Source: JAXGTD01 sp040775095
GTDB lineage: Bacteria > Pseudomonadota > Gammaproteobacteria > Chromatiales > Chromatiaceae
DNA length: 15,648 nt
Reading direction: 5' to 3'
Assembly (NCBI GenBank): GCA_040775095.1
Contig: JAXGTD010000104.1
Location: forward strand, 1-15,648
A model generated the notes under the pieces. It saw nothing but the letters and a program-made list of their open reading frames with translations. It searched no databases and was not told the DNA's origin. The position numbers were made by a program, and so were the translations under genes. This document shows, piece after piece, positions 5,582-15,607 of the stretch; the first letter of the stretch is position 1, and every line of letters starts with the position of its first letter.

Positions 5582-6130
5582 TCAAGCGCTTGCGGCGCCC
5601 GCAAATTCTGGGCCCTCCCTGGCCTGGACCAGGCTGATCAGGCCGTAAAGACGCGCCTCGGTGCGGCTCAGGATCCACGCATCGACCAGGACCGTGTCGC
5701 CGGAGACGTACTCGCCGCGCACGGCCCAATCCAGCGCGAGGAAATCCAACCCGGAGCCGCCTGCTGCTCCAACAGGACCCAATGCGGCAATGATCAGGGT
5801 CAGAAGCCGGCCTGGATCGCGCTCGCCGGGGTGGTCTCTCAGATAGGCATCGCCCAGACTCGCACCCGCCCCGGGGTCCGCGACGGCATCCAGCAGCCAG
5901 ACCGGGACGCCAGACTCGAGCGCCGCGGTGGCCTGGGCACTGGCTTGGGCACTGGCTTGGGCACTGGCTTGGGCACTGGCTTGGGCACTGGCTTGGGCAC
6001 TGGCTTGGGCACTGGCCAGACCGGCACCCGTCGCCGCGAGCGCGGTGGCGAGCACCAGGAATTGCCGGCGCGTCAGGGGTGGGCCCGGAGCCGGCCGCGG
6101 GCGGTTGGAATTGTCTGGGTTCTGCTTCAT
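5582..6130 (-). CDS. Tat-exported small subunit of a GMC dehydrogenase, with ASAQ repeats
   Basis: A 182-residue protein. The N-terminus is a twin-arginine signal: LTRRQFLVLATALAATGAG (RR at residues 21-22). Residues 39-66 are seven exact Ala-Ser-Ala-Gln repeats. The mature part (about 73-170) includes VWLLDAVADP, AYLRDHPGERDP, and LDFLALDWAVRGEYVSGDTVLVDAWILSRTEARLYGL. This resembles the small subunits (FAD-SLDH type, PF12318-like) paired with membrane-linked FAD dehydrogenases such as sorbitol or gluconate dehydrogenase; that match is from memory and moderate. Start ATG 6130 overlaps the GMC gene stop by 4 nt (ATGA), so the two are co-translated. The GMC partner has no signal of its own and is probably exported folded with this subunit. 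A longer start at 6265 only reads GMC codons out of frame. Confidence 0.8.
   Translation of the reverse strand: MKQNPDNSNRPRPAPGPPLTRRQFLVLATALAATGAGLASAQASAQASAQASAQASAQASAQASAQATAALESGVPVWLLDAVADPGAGASLGDAYLRDHPGERDPGRLLTLIIAALGPVGAAGGSGLDFLALDWAVRGEYVSGDTVLVDAWILSRTEARLYGLISLVQAREGPEFAGAASA
5934..6017. repeat. Seven tandem 12-bp repeats (ASAQ coding)
   Basis: The unit TGGGCACTGGCT on the plus strand (GCCAGTGCCCA on the minus) is repeated seven times head to tail with one base change, in the last unit. Each unit is four codons, so copy-number change keeps the reading frame. It falls at the junction of the Tat signal and the mature protein. Confidence 0.95.
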
Positions 6131-7668
6131 GCCAGACGCCCTTGCAGGTGGTCCGCCAGCCGAAGGGCCAGCGCAACGATGTTGATGGTGGGGTTCGACG
6201 ATCCGCAGGTGGGGAAGACGGAGCTGCCGGCCACGTACAGGTTGTCGATCCCATGCACGCGGCAATTGCCGTCGACCACGCCGCGCTTGGGGTCATCGTG
6301 CATGCGCGTCGTCCCCATGTGGTGGTTGCCGCCGTCGACCCGCTCCGGCCAGCGGCCATCGTCAGCGATATTCATCAGCGCCCGTCCAAGCCCCATTGCC
6401 CCGAGCTCGCGGCCAAGGGAGTGCACGTGGGTAACGAAGCTGCGTCGGTCCTGCTCACTCAGGCGCCAGTCCAGCCGCAGCTTGGGCAACCCGAGGACAT
6501 CCTTGTCGGAGGTCAGGGTGACGCGGCTGTCCGGGTTCGGTGCCTGCTCGCTGGCGCAGCCGACGCCCAGCCATGCCCCTGGCGGGCGTTCATCGTCTCC
6601 GGACATGGGCGAGCCGTCGGCGCCGAGGAAACGACCCGCGGCGCCGAGCATGCGCACGTGGGAGTCCGCCTTGTCGGAGGCGGCCCCGCTCGCCACCCCG
6701 GCCGCATACCTGCCCGCGACACCGACGGTGAACGAGGCGTTGAGCAGCCGGCCCCGGCGCAGGTAGTCGGGGGTGGGGACCAACGCCGCCTTGCCGTCGC
6801 GACCATCGATGCGTAACCGGTCGTAGTAAATCTGCGGAAATCGACGCAGGTCGCCGATGACGATCTCGGCGAACCCACCCTGGTGCGGATGCTCCATGAA
6901 GAAGCGGCCGACGAGGTCGTTTTGATTGCCCAGTCCGGGGCTGACTACATCGTTGGAGAAGAGCAGGATGCGCGGATTTTCGAGCCCGCCAGCGGCCAGC
7001 ACATATTGGCGCGCCCGCACCTGCAGCGTCTTTCCACTCAGGGTGCGCGCCAGCAGATGCTTCACCGCCTGCCCGTCCTCGGCCGCGGCGATGTTCGTGA
7101 CGTTGGCATTGAGCAGCACGCGCACATTGGCGGCCGCCTCCAGATCACCACGATAGCGGGCCCCGAAGCGCGTCGGGGGGCTGTACTGGAAGAATCGCTC
7201 GTGCAGCAGCCCGGCGCGCCAGTCGAGCAGGTCCTCCCCGGTCATCTCCCGCCAGTACTCGCCGTCTTCAAAACGCGCCGGCGCGATCTCCAGGATCTCG
7301 CTCGCGGCCGGGAAATAGGGCTCGAGCTCGGTACGGGCAAACGGCCAGCCACTGTGCGGGACCCAATCGCGTTGCTCGAAGTCAATCGCATCCAACGGTC
7401 GGCAGAAGCCGCCCCAATGCCCGGAGGAGCCGCCGAAATAGCGAAGCCGGCTGCCCACCAGCGAGTACTCGATGCCGACGTTCTCGCCGTCGTAGAGCGC
7501 CTGGGTCGGGCCATCGGGCGCCAGGCCGCCGGCCTCGAGCAGGCAGACTTGTCGCGGGGTATTGGCGAACGCGAGCGCGATGGACATGCCGGCGGGGCCG
7601 CTGCCGATGATCGCAAGATCGGCATCGAATTCGGCATCATCCGGCAGGGTCAGTGCATCGATGAGCAT
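6127..7668 (-). CDS. GMC-family FAD-dependent oxidoreductase
   Basis: A 513-residue flavoprotein of the glucose-methanol-choline family, oxidising an alcohol or sugar and passing electrons to a carrier rather than necessarily to oxygen. The FAD dinucleotide motif is GSGPAG (residues 22-27). YFGGSSGHWGGFCRPLD (near 77-93) and LAAGGLENPRILL (near 225) are family blocks. The C-terminus has GGNHHMGTTRMHDDP with the active-site His (449-450), then NCRVHGIDNLYVAGSSVFPT and SSNPTINIVALALRLADHL, where Asn492 is the usual His partner. There is no signal peptide; export would depend on the coupled Tat subunit that overlaps its stop by 4 nt. Start ATG 7668 lacks a good ribosome binding site but suits the fold. 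The substrate cannot be read from the sequence; relatives include gluconate and sorbitol dehydrogenase large subunits. Confidence 0.9.
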   Translation of the reverse strand: MLIDALTLPDDAEFDADLAIIGSGPAGMSIALAFANTPRQVCLLEAGGLAPDGPTQALYDGENVGIEYSLVGSRLRYFGGSSGHWGGFCRPLDAIDFEQRDWVPHSGWPFARTELEPYFPAASEILEIAPARFEDGEYWREMTGEDLLDWRAGLLHERFFQYSPPTRFGARYRGDLEAAANVRVLLNANVTNIAAAEDGQAVKHLLARTLSGKTLQVRARQYVLAAGGLENPRILLFSNDVVSPGLGNQNDLVGRFFMEHPHQGGFAEIVIGDLRRFPQIYYDRLRIDGRDGKAALVPTPDYLRRGRLLNASFTVGVAGRYAAGVASGAASDKADSHVRMLGAAGRFLGADGSPMSGDDERPPGAWLGVGCASEQAPNPDSRVTLTSDKDVLGLPKLRLDWRLSEQDRRSFVTHVHSLGRELGAMGLGRALMNIADDGRWPERVDGGNHHMGTTRMHDDPKRGVVDGNCRVHGIDNLYVAGSSVFPTCGSSNPTINIVALALRLADHLQGRLA

Positions 7669-7710
7669 GGGGCGTGAACGTCGTCGGGGAAACCGCGCGT
7701 GGCGGCGAAG

Positions 7711-7727
7711 GCGGCTAATTTAACCGC
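7711..7727 (-). promoter_or_regulatory. Near-perfect palindrome upstream of the GMC gene
   Basis: GCGGCTAA and TTAACCGC flank a single central T; 7 of 8 positions pair. It is the only AT-rich spot in a very GC-rich 142-nt gap and lies 43-59 nt before the GMC start. It could be an operator or hold the -10 region (TTAAAT on the minus strand). No well-spaced -35 was found. Confidence 0.35.
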
Positions 7728-7810
7728 GGGTCGCGCCGCGGGAAAGCGACAATTCCCAACCGGCCCCGCGGGCCGCGCGCGCGGTTGCCTCGGCAGGCGT
7801 GCTCGCCTGG

Positions 7811-8803
7811 CTACGCCGTATCGCCGGGGGAGGCCAGATCGGGCACCGCGCAGGTCTCCCCGGCACCGACCCAGAAGGCCAGGCTCTTGTCCAGGAACTC
7901 CGACCAGGGCATGTAATGCGAGCCATCGCACGAGAAGTTGAGTCCGACCATGCCGTTGAAGATGTTCAGCGACCCGGAGCGCAGGTAGATGTGCTCATCC
8001 ATGAACCGCAGGGCCCGGAAGTTGCGAAAGACCTCGCCGACCTGTTCCATGGGCACCGCGGCATCGTCTGGATAGGCGCGGTTGGTATAGGCAAGGCAGA
8101 TGCCCGGATCGGACAGGTCCTCGAAGTCCAGCAGGCGATAACGGTAGGGGTCGTCCAGCACCCAGATGGTCGCGCGCGAGCTGGAGAAGTGCAGCTTGCC
8201 GTGAAAGACGCCGTGGACGACGACCAGTTCTGTCATCAGGTCCAGGACCTCATCGATGTGCCCGTCCATCAGGCTCTCGACACGCTGCTGCGCGAACAGC
8301 CCGCCGCGGATGGACGGATCGCCCCTGAGCTGGACCCATTGCTCGGGCTGGCCGCAGAGCGCACGGGTCAGCGGTAGCTCGCGCAGGTCGAAGTCCGCGC
8401 CGACGTAACCGAGCGTGACCCCGTCCTGACCTTCGACACGCCGCACCGCGGTGAGCGACGGACGGCGCGCATTCCGACTGATGTAGGCATCGGACAAGGA
8501 GAAACGCTCGCCGGCAAACGCGGCGCGCAGATAGGGCCGATCGCGACGATTGCGGCCGTATTGCTCGGGTACGGATCCGGAGCGCGCAACGTTGGCGGTC
8601 AGCTGCCGGCCGTCGCTGTCGAGCAGGTAGAGATACTTGCAGGACTGCAGCGCCGCGAGCCCGGCCTGGAGCCGCCGCTCCAGCGCCGCGCGGTCACCCC
8701 AGCAACCCGCGCAGGCCGCCGCGAGCGTGGCCATCGGTTCATCGAGCCGCTCGCGCAACCACAGGCGCTGTCTGGAAACCGCGTCCTTCAGGGTTTGACT
8801 CAT
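7811..8803 (-). CDS. Soluble PDC-sensor-domain protein with conserved C-terminal domain
   Basis: A 330-residue protein. Residues 1-50 are helical. Residues 54-142 look like a PDC/Cache ligand-binding domain: CKYLYLLDSDGRQLTANV, then RDRPYLRAAFAGERFSLSDAYIS, RRPSLTAVRRV and LGYVGADFDLREL, with the usual R..Y, Y.S and D residues. Residues 195-312 form a conserved block (GVFHGKLHFSSSRATIW, DPYRYRLLDFEDLSDP, LRFMDEHIYLRSGSLNIFNGMVGL, SCDGSHYMPWSEFL) whose function I do not know. There is no signal peptide, membrane helix, HAMP, kinase, GGDEF or methyl-accepting segment, unlike most Cache proteins. Start ATG 8803 has GGAG 8 nt upstream; a longer reading to 8944 adds non-family residues. I associate this architecture with sulfur-oxidising and other gammaproteobacteria. 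The role may be cytoplasmic ligand sensing. Confidence 0.8.
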   Translation of the reverse strand: MSQTLKDAVSRQRLWLRERLDEPMATLAAACAGCWGDRAALERRLQAGLAALQSCKYLYLLDSDGRQLTANVARSGSVPEQYGRNRRDRPYLRAAFAGERFSLSDAYISRNARRPSLTAVRRVEGQDGVTLGYVGADFDLRELPLTRALCGQPEQWVQLRGDPSIRGGLFAQQRVESLMDGHIDEVLDLMTELVVVHGVFHGKLHFSSSRATIWVLDDPYRYRLLDFEDLSDPGICLAYTNRAYPDDAAVPMEQVGEVFRNFRALRFMDEHIYLRSGSLNIFNGMVGLNFSCDGSHYMPWSEFLDKSLAFWVGAGETCAVPDLASPGDTA

Positions 8804-8953
8804 GGAACAGCTCCAAGATAGGGACCCGCCGACGTGGCGTGGCCCGGGGACAAGACGCGCTCGGACATCGACGGGAGCGCTCGGCGCGCAACCCCGGGCG
8901 TCCAATGCGCGGATTGCCCAATCCGTGGCCCGCGCGGGGACCACCTCGAATCG

Positions 8954-8972
8954 GCGCTCCCCGCCGGAGCGC
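8954..8972 (-). terminator. Stem-loop after the clpB transcription unit
   Basis: GCGCTCC (8954-8960) and GGAGCGC (8966-8972) form a perfect 7-bp stem with a 5-nt loop, 22 nt after the stop of the small Cys-rich gene. There is no U-tract, so rho-independent activity is doubtful. Confidence 0.4.
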
Positions 8973-8994
8973 GCTCGTGACCCGGCCGCCTGGC

Positions 8995-9279
8995 TCAGGC
9001 ATCGCGCGCCTGCTGCCCGAGCAGTCCATTGCGCTCGAGCACCGCGTAGATCTTGCGACTGGTCTTGGCCAGGGCCGAGACGTCGCCCAGCCTCGGTTGC
9101 TCGCCATCATCCAGACGGCGTTCCCAATCGGCCAGCTCGGTGTCGAGATAGGTCAGCAGCTTCAGCGCGCAGCCCTCGCAGGTGCCGGTGCAGATCTGTG
9201 CCTGCGGCATGTCGAACGGGATGGCGTCACGCACCTGACCAATGAGTATACGCATCGCGGTGTGAGGATTCGGCTTCAT
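8995..9279 (-). CDS. Small Cys-motif protein downstream of clpB
   Basis: A 94-residue protein of unknown function. The N-terminal part reads MRILIGQVRDAIPFDMPQAQI, then C30-TGT-C34-EG-C37 (a CxxxCxxC pattern), followed by two helices (LLTYLDTELADWERRLDDGE and DVSALAKTSRKIYAVLERNGLL). Three close cysteines suggest a metal or Fe-S site or redox use. The spacing equals that of radical-SAM enzymes, but the protein is far too small for that fold. Start ATG 9279 is 46 nt after the clpB stop on the same strand, so it is probably co-transcribed with clpB; an internal Met9 is an alternative start. No good ribosome binding site is seen. I believe similar proteins exist in related bacteria, but cannot name a family. 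Confidence 0.65.
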   Translation of the reverse strand: MKPNPHTAMRILIGQVRDAIPFDMPQAQICTGTCEGCALKLLTYLDTELADWERRLDDGEQPRLGDVSALAKTSRKIYAVLERNGLLGQQARDA

Positions 9280-9325
9280 GGCGAATGCGGCGCGCACGCC
9301 CGCTCCCGTTGTGCTCTGGCCGTCG

Positions 9326-11923
<2,598 letters not shown>

Positions 11924-11959
11924 GGGTGTTATCTCCGAGAGTTTTTAGGGTTATTCGCC

Positions 11960-11988
11960 ATCTGTGGCGGCCGCGAGGCAAATTCAAC
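11960..11988 (-). promoter_or_regulatory. clpB: Possible heat-shock (sigma-32-like) promoter of clpB
   Basis: On the minus strand GTTGAAT (11988-11982) is followed after 14 nt by CCACAGAT (11967-11960), close to the sigma-32 pattern CTTGAAA and CCCCATNT. It lies 37-65 nt before the clpB start. The -10 match is partial, so this is a candidate only; heat-shock control of clpB is established in proteobacteria. Confidence 0.4.
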
Positions 11989-12264
11989 CTGGAAACGGCG
12001 GTTGGGCGGCCCACGGTGTGCGTGCGGCGGGGGTGTCTGGCAAGGCACGACGAGAGCGAATCGTCATCCCGCTGCAACGCGTGGTCACGCGGCCCGGCGC
12101 GGTGCGGTGCATACCCGGGGGCCGTCGCGCCCCTGCCACCATGAGCCGGCCGGTGTAAGCCATCCCAGCGCCTGAAAAACAGTAGCTTGCGTCGCGCACA
12201 TCGTGGTCAACGGCCGGTTCTCGGTTCGAGCACGCCGGGATCAACAGATCGATCCCGCGGGAAC
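11989..12264. other. Intergenic region between rnpB and clpB
   Basis: No gene is seen in the gap between the end of rnpB and clpB. A 6-bp inverted repeat, GGGATC (12238-12243) with GATCCC (12250-12255), is the only obvious structure. Readings on the plus strand here are low-complexity and not protein-like. Confidence 0.5.
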
Positions 12265-12292
12265 ACCCCATGGAGACTGCAGGCAATGGGGT
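12265..12292 (-). terminator. Possible terminator stem after rnpB
   Basis: ACCCCAT (12265-12271) and ATGGGGT (12286-12292) pair perfectly over a 14-nt loop directly beyond the RNase P P1 helix. The following minus-strand bases, GTTCCC, are not a proper U-tract, so this may be a processing signal rather than a terminator. Confidence 0.35.
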
Positions 12293-12660
12293 GGGAGCCG
12301 GCCTGTAAGCCGGGTTCTGTCGGGGACAGTCATTCATCTGGGACGTGCGTCACCGCACGCCTCGAGCGACCTACCCGGGAGCACATGCGGGCCGCATGCT
12401 GCGGACGAGGCCGCTCGCTCCCCTATTTGGTCTTGCTCCGGGTGGGGTTTGCCCTGCCACCGATGTTGCCACCGGCGCGGTGCGCTCTTACCGCACCATT
12501 TCACCCTTACCGCCCGCCGAGGCGGGGTTGGCGGTTTCTTTTCTGTGGCACTTTCCGTGGGCTCGCGCCCCCCAGGCGTTACCTGGCACCCTGCCCTGCG
12601 GAGCCCGGACTTTCCTCCCCCCGGCGAATGCCGGGGAGCGACTGTCCGGCCGACTCCCGC
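12290..12660 (-). ncRNA. rnpB: RNase P RNA, bacterial class A
   Basis: The RNA subunit of RNase P, which cuts the 5' leaders of tRNA precursors. The universally conserved GAGGAAAGTCCGGGC (minus strand, 12617-12603) and ACAGAACCCGGCTTA (12320-12306) are both exact; they are the two sides of the P4 core region. Between them are GGGCAGGGTGCCAGGTAACGCCTGG, a GGTAAGGGTGAAA block, GGTGCGGTAAGAGCGCACCG and GGAGCAAGACCAAATAGGG, all in E. coli order. The P1 helix is formed by GGGAGTCGGCC (12658-12648) and GGCCGGCTCCC (12303-12293), paired throughout with one wobble, which fixes both ends to within a few bases. Length is about 367 nt, normal for class A. A -10-like TAATAC (12673-12668) sits at the right distance upstream. 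Confidence 0.97.
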
Positions 12661-12667
12661 TTCAAGT

Positions 12668-12673
12668 GTATTA
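12668..12673 (-). promoter_or_regulatory. rnpB: -10 element of rnpB
   Basis: TAATAC on the minus strand ends 8-10 nt before the P1 helix, the right place for the -10 box of a transcript starting near 12660. No good -35 box is found at the usual spacing. Confidence 0.55.
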
Positions 12674-12752
12674 CGGAATCGCGCGTCGCGTAGCCGGATT
12701 CTGGGGTGCGGCGCTGGCCCATCGGCCCATGCCCCGGCCCGGTCCGGTCCCG

Positions 12753-14219
12753 TCAGGCGAAGTCGTGCGTGACGATCTCGACGACGCGGCGGCACAGCTC
12801 GCGCCCGTAGTCCGTCCACAGGCCCTGGCCCCAGTAGCGGTAGCAGCTCGTCTGTGAGGTCATCAGATAAAAGAGCGCGTTGCGATAATGCGGGTCGTCG
12901 GTGGGCGTGCCCGGCTTGAGCACCTTCTCGTTGAACAGGGAGCTGGCCTCCTCCATTGGCCCAAGGACGTTGTCGTATCCCTTGACCCAGGACAGGTCGT
13001 TGGTCCAGCTTCCGCCGTCCATATGGAACTGGTGGTCGGCCTTCTTGAGCTCCTCGATCACCTTGGCCAGTCTTTCCGGGCCATCGCCGGGCTTCATTTG
13101 CGCCCAGATCTTGCCCTGCTGAATCGGTCGGATCTCGGTGAAGTCGCTCTCCTTGATCCCGAGGGCGAACAGGTGCTCGAGGTACTCGCTGCCGTTCATC
13201 ATCGGCACATCACTGCCCGAGGCGTTGCGCACCACTTCGAAGAACTTGTCGGGGAACTCGTTCATCATCACGCCCCCGTTCTCACCGTCGGCAATCTGGG
13301 TGACCAACGGGGGGACGGACCGCCCGGCGAGCTCCCAGCGCTCCAGGCCGGCGGCCTCGTACCAGGGCTGCATCTGCGCGACCAGCTTGGTGTCGGAGCC
13401 CTGGGTCTTGATCAGCGCGATGATGCTGGCGGTCTCACCCTTGGAATTGGTACAGACGAGGCGATGGGGCAGGTGCGGGCGCTGCGGGTGCCAACCGTTC
13501 TCGACCTGTTCGACGCTGTGTTCCTGAAGCAGGACCCATTGATATCCGCAATCCACCAGCGTCTTGACGAATTCGTAGGCGACATCGGGATGATTCGGCA
13601 GGGCCATCTCCGATGGCGAGAAGCCGCGCAAGCGCTCCAGCGCGTCGAGTCCGAACATGGCCGCGAAGTGATGCTGGAACGCCTGCACATGGAGCCGGTA
13701 GTCCTGCACCGGGGTTGACGGCGCCACGGCATGACCCCAGGGCATTCCGAGCCATTCCACGGCCCAATTGTATTCCGGGTTCACGGTGATGCTCTTCAAT
13801 GCATCGATGACGTGATCCTCGCCCATGGCCCGCAGGCCGTGTAACAGGGTGCCGGAGTATTCGAGCATGACACGGGGCGACTTGCCCTCGTGGATCAGCT
13901 GCGGGATGAACTCGCCCATGCGCTTGTAGCACCAGACGAACACCGGCGCGTTGTGGTTATCGCCGATGTCCTGGTGGTCCATCATGTACTTGAGGTTGCT
14001 GATCACGGCCGCGGTGTGCAGATCGCCACCGCCGGCGGGGATCAGTGGCTGATGCTGATGCAGCGCGACGGCACAGCCGGCGCGGATGGCGCCGAAGTCG
14101 ACTTGGCCCGCGGACTGCGATAGCCGACGGCGTTTGCCGGCGGCCATCGCCTTGGCCACGGCGGGCTCGGATCCGCAGACATTGGGCAATCCTTCAACGT
14201 ATTCAGGCAAAGCGGTCAC
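12753..14219 (-). CDS. Glycoside hydrolase family 57 protein (first of a pair)
   Basis: A 488-residue cytoplasmic protein of GH57, a family of alpha-glucan hydrolases, branching enzymes and glucanotransferases. Conserved region 1 is HQHQP (residues 54-58). Region 3 is RGFSPSEMALP with the presumed nucleophile Glu204. Region 4 is ADGENGG with the presumed acid/base Asp311. The C-terminus carries SQTSCYRYWGQGLW (455-468), shared with the neighbouring GH57 protein. An N-terminal extension of about 45 basic residues has no signal character. The start is GTG 14219, with GGGAG 8 nt upstream. The stop lies 93 nt before rnpB. The gap to the upstream GH57 gene is 155 nt and contains a stem-loop. Activity (hydrolase versus transferase) cannot be decided; a role in storage-glucan handling is the likely context. 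Confidence 0.85.
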   Translation of the reverse strand: MTALPEYVEGLPNVCGSEPAVAKAMAAGKRRRLSQSAGQVDFGAIRAGCAVALHQHQPLIPAGGGDLHTAAVISNLKYMMDHQDIGDNHNAPVFVWCYKRMGEFIPQLIHEGKSPRVMLEYSGTLLHGLRAMGEDHVIDALKSITVNPEYNWAVEWLGMPWGHAVAPSTPVQDYRLHVQAFQHHFAAMFGLDALERLRGFSPSEMALPNHPDVAYEFVKTLVDCGYQWVLLQEHSVEQVENGWHPQRPHLPHRLVCTNSKGETASIIALIKTQGSDTKLVAQMQPWYEAAGLERWELAGRSVPPLVTQIADGENGGVMMNEFPDKFFEVVRNASGSDVPMMNGSEYLEHLFALGIKESDFTEIRPIQQGKIWAQMKPGDGPERLAKVIEELKKADHQFHMDGGSWTNDLSWVKGYDNVLGPMEEASSLFNEKVLKPGTPTDDPHYRNALFYLMTSQTSCYRYWGQGLWTDYGRELCRRVVEIVTHDFA

Positions 14220-14259
14220 AACGGCGACTCCCGTTTGGGTAATGGTTGGCAGAGAGCGA

Positions 14260-14277
14260 CGGGGTCAGCGGACCCCG
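14260..14277 (-). terminator. Stem-loop between the two GH57 genes
   Basis: CGGGGTC (14260-14266) and GACCCCG (14271-14277) form a perfect 7-bp stem with a 4-nt loop. On the minus strand TCGCTCTCTG follows, so it may be a weak terminator or an RNA-stability hairpin separating expression of the two genes. Confidence 0.45.
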
Positions 14278-14374
14278 CCGCTACGAGACAATTTGGGGCG
14301 ATGGGATCACAACGAAAACCCGGGTCGGGCATCGACCGCCAGCCGCCCGGGCCGGGCGTCCCCGCGCAACCCGA

Positions 14375-15607
14375 TCAGCTCGGCGGATCCCCTTCCCCTG
14401 GCATGGGGTCGGGCTCGACGGTGGCAGCGGACAGTTGCTCCTCGGCCCGCGCCAGTGCCGCCGCCCCGGCCGCCAGATCGGCCTCGGCGCGATCCACCCA
14501 GGCCTCACCCCAGTAGATGTTGCAACTGGTCTCGGCGCGCAGCAGATGCCAGGTGGCCTCCTCCATCCGCGCGGCGAGCTCGGCATCGTCGACGCCCTGC
14601 CGGGCGATGCGCTCGCGCACCCCGTGCAACGCGGCGCTCAACCCGGCATAGCGCTCGATGGTCGCGCGCTGCGCCTCGGAGCCGGTCCATTGGGTAAAGC
14701 CCTTGCCGTGATGCCAGCCGGTGTTCCAGGCCCCGGTCTTGACATGTACCTCGCCGCTGGCCCCATGCACGTTGAGATAGTCGCTGATAAAGGTCGGCGC
14801 CACGCCCGCCGTGCCAGCCCGTACCCGCTCGAGCAACGGCAGATAAAACGCACTCCAGAAGTTCGATCCCTCGGTGACATTGCGGAACCAGCCGCCGTTC
14901 TCCCCGTCGGTGCAGGTCGTGATCAGCGGGGTGAAGTCGCACCACCGGGTGCGCTCGGCGACCTCGTTGAGGAACCAGTCCACGTCCATCCCGGACTCCT
15001 GGGCGTCGGAGAGCTCGCGATCGCGCACGATGACGATGATCTGGTCGTCGCCGTAGCGCGCCACGTGGGGCCGGTAGCGCAGCTCCTGCCAGCTCATGTT
15101 GCCAACCGGTTCGACATGCTCGCTGTCGACCAACACGTAGCGGTAGCCCGACGCGCACAACAGCGGGATCAACTCCATCGAGAAGCCCATCTCCGGTGGC
15201 CAGAAGCCGTCGAAGCGCGTGCGCCAGAACAGGTGATTGGCGATGCCGTGCCAGCGCTGCAGGTGCTCCCCCCGGTCCGCCTCCGGGATCAGCGGGAGCA
15301 CCGGGTGGTAGTAACCCGTGCCGAGGATCTCGAAGAGGTCCTGGTTCTGCAGGTGCCACAGCAGCGCACCGCTGTCGACGATACCGTAGACGCGTTCCTG
15401 GAACGCTGGATCCGAGAGCGTCTCCAACAGGGTGCCGGACAGGGACAGGTGCACCCGGGCCAGGTCTTCCTGCCCCCAGAGACTGCGCGGCATGCGATCG
15501 AGGGCGAACAGGATCTCCTTCGCCTCCCAGGTCTGGTGTTCGAGCAGATACTCGAGATTGCCGGGGGGTTGATGCAGGTTCAGGACGAGAGCGTGCTGCG
15601 CGTTCAT
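14375..15607 (-). CDS. Glycoside hydrolase family 57 protein (second of a pair)
   Basis: A 410-residue GH57 protein. HQP (residues 12-14) is region 1, GFWPPEMGFS contains the presumed nucleophile Glu139 (region 3), and CTDGENGGWF contains the presumed acid/base Asp234 (region 4). AETSCNIYWGEAW (358-370) matches the C-terminal motif of its neighbour. The last 30 residues are an Ala/Glu-rich tail. There is no signal peptide, so it acts in the cytoplasm, probably on glycogen-like glucan or oligosaccharides. Start ATG 15607 has GGAG 8 nt upstream. The ATG overlaps the stop of a further gene (ATGA), so it belongs to an operon whose earlier genes lie outside the window. It is clearly a diverged paralogue of the 12753-14219 gene, not a recent copy. 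Confidence 0.88.
   Translation of the reverse strand: MNAQHALVLNLHQPPGNLEYLLEHQTWEAKEILFALDRMPRSLWGQEDLARVHLSLSGTLLETLSDPAFQERVYGIVDSGALLWHLQNQDLFEILGTGYYHPVLPLIPEADRGEHLQRWHGIANHLFWRTRFDGFWPPEMGFSMELIPLLCASGYRYVLVDSEHVEPVGNMSWQELRYRPHVARYGDDQIIVIVRDRELSDAQESGMDVDWFLNEVAERTRWCDFTPLITTCTDGENGGWFRNVTEGSNFWSAFYLPLLERVRAGTAGVAPTFISDYLNVHGASGEVHVKTGAWNTGWHHGKGFTQWTGSEAQRATIERYAGLSAALHGVRERIARQGVDDAELAARMEEATWHLLRAETSCNIYWGEAWVDRAEADLAAGAAALARAEEQLSAATVEPDPMPGEGDPPS

Noticed and set aside
5934..6017. CRISPR array
   Set aside because: The repeats are head to tail with no spacers and encode ASAQ in frame.
5928..6185. Ala-Trp-Ala-Leu repeat protein on the plus strand
   Set aside because: It is the antisense reading of the 12-bp repeat array inside the Tat subunit gene.
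7773..7784. CCGCGCGCGCGG palindrome as a regulatory site
   Set aside because: Simple alternating GC in a very GC-rich gap is expected by chance and has no positional support.
8995..9279. Radical-SAM enzyme from the CxxxCxxC spacing
   Set aside because: At 94 residues the protein cannot form the partial TIM barrel, and no other radical-SAM motif is present.
12187..12857. Several open frames over the rnpB region
   Set aside because: The stretch is a structured RNA with exact RNase P core sequences; the frames are by-products.
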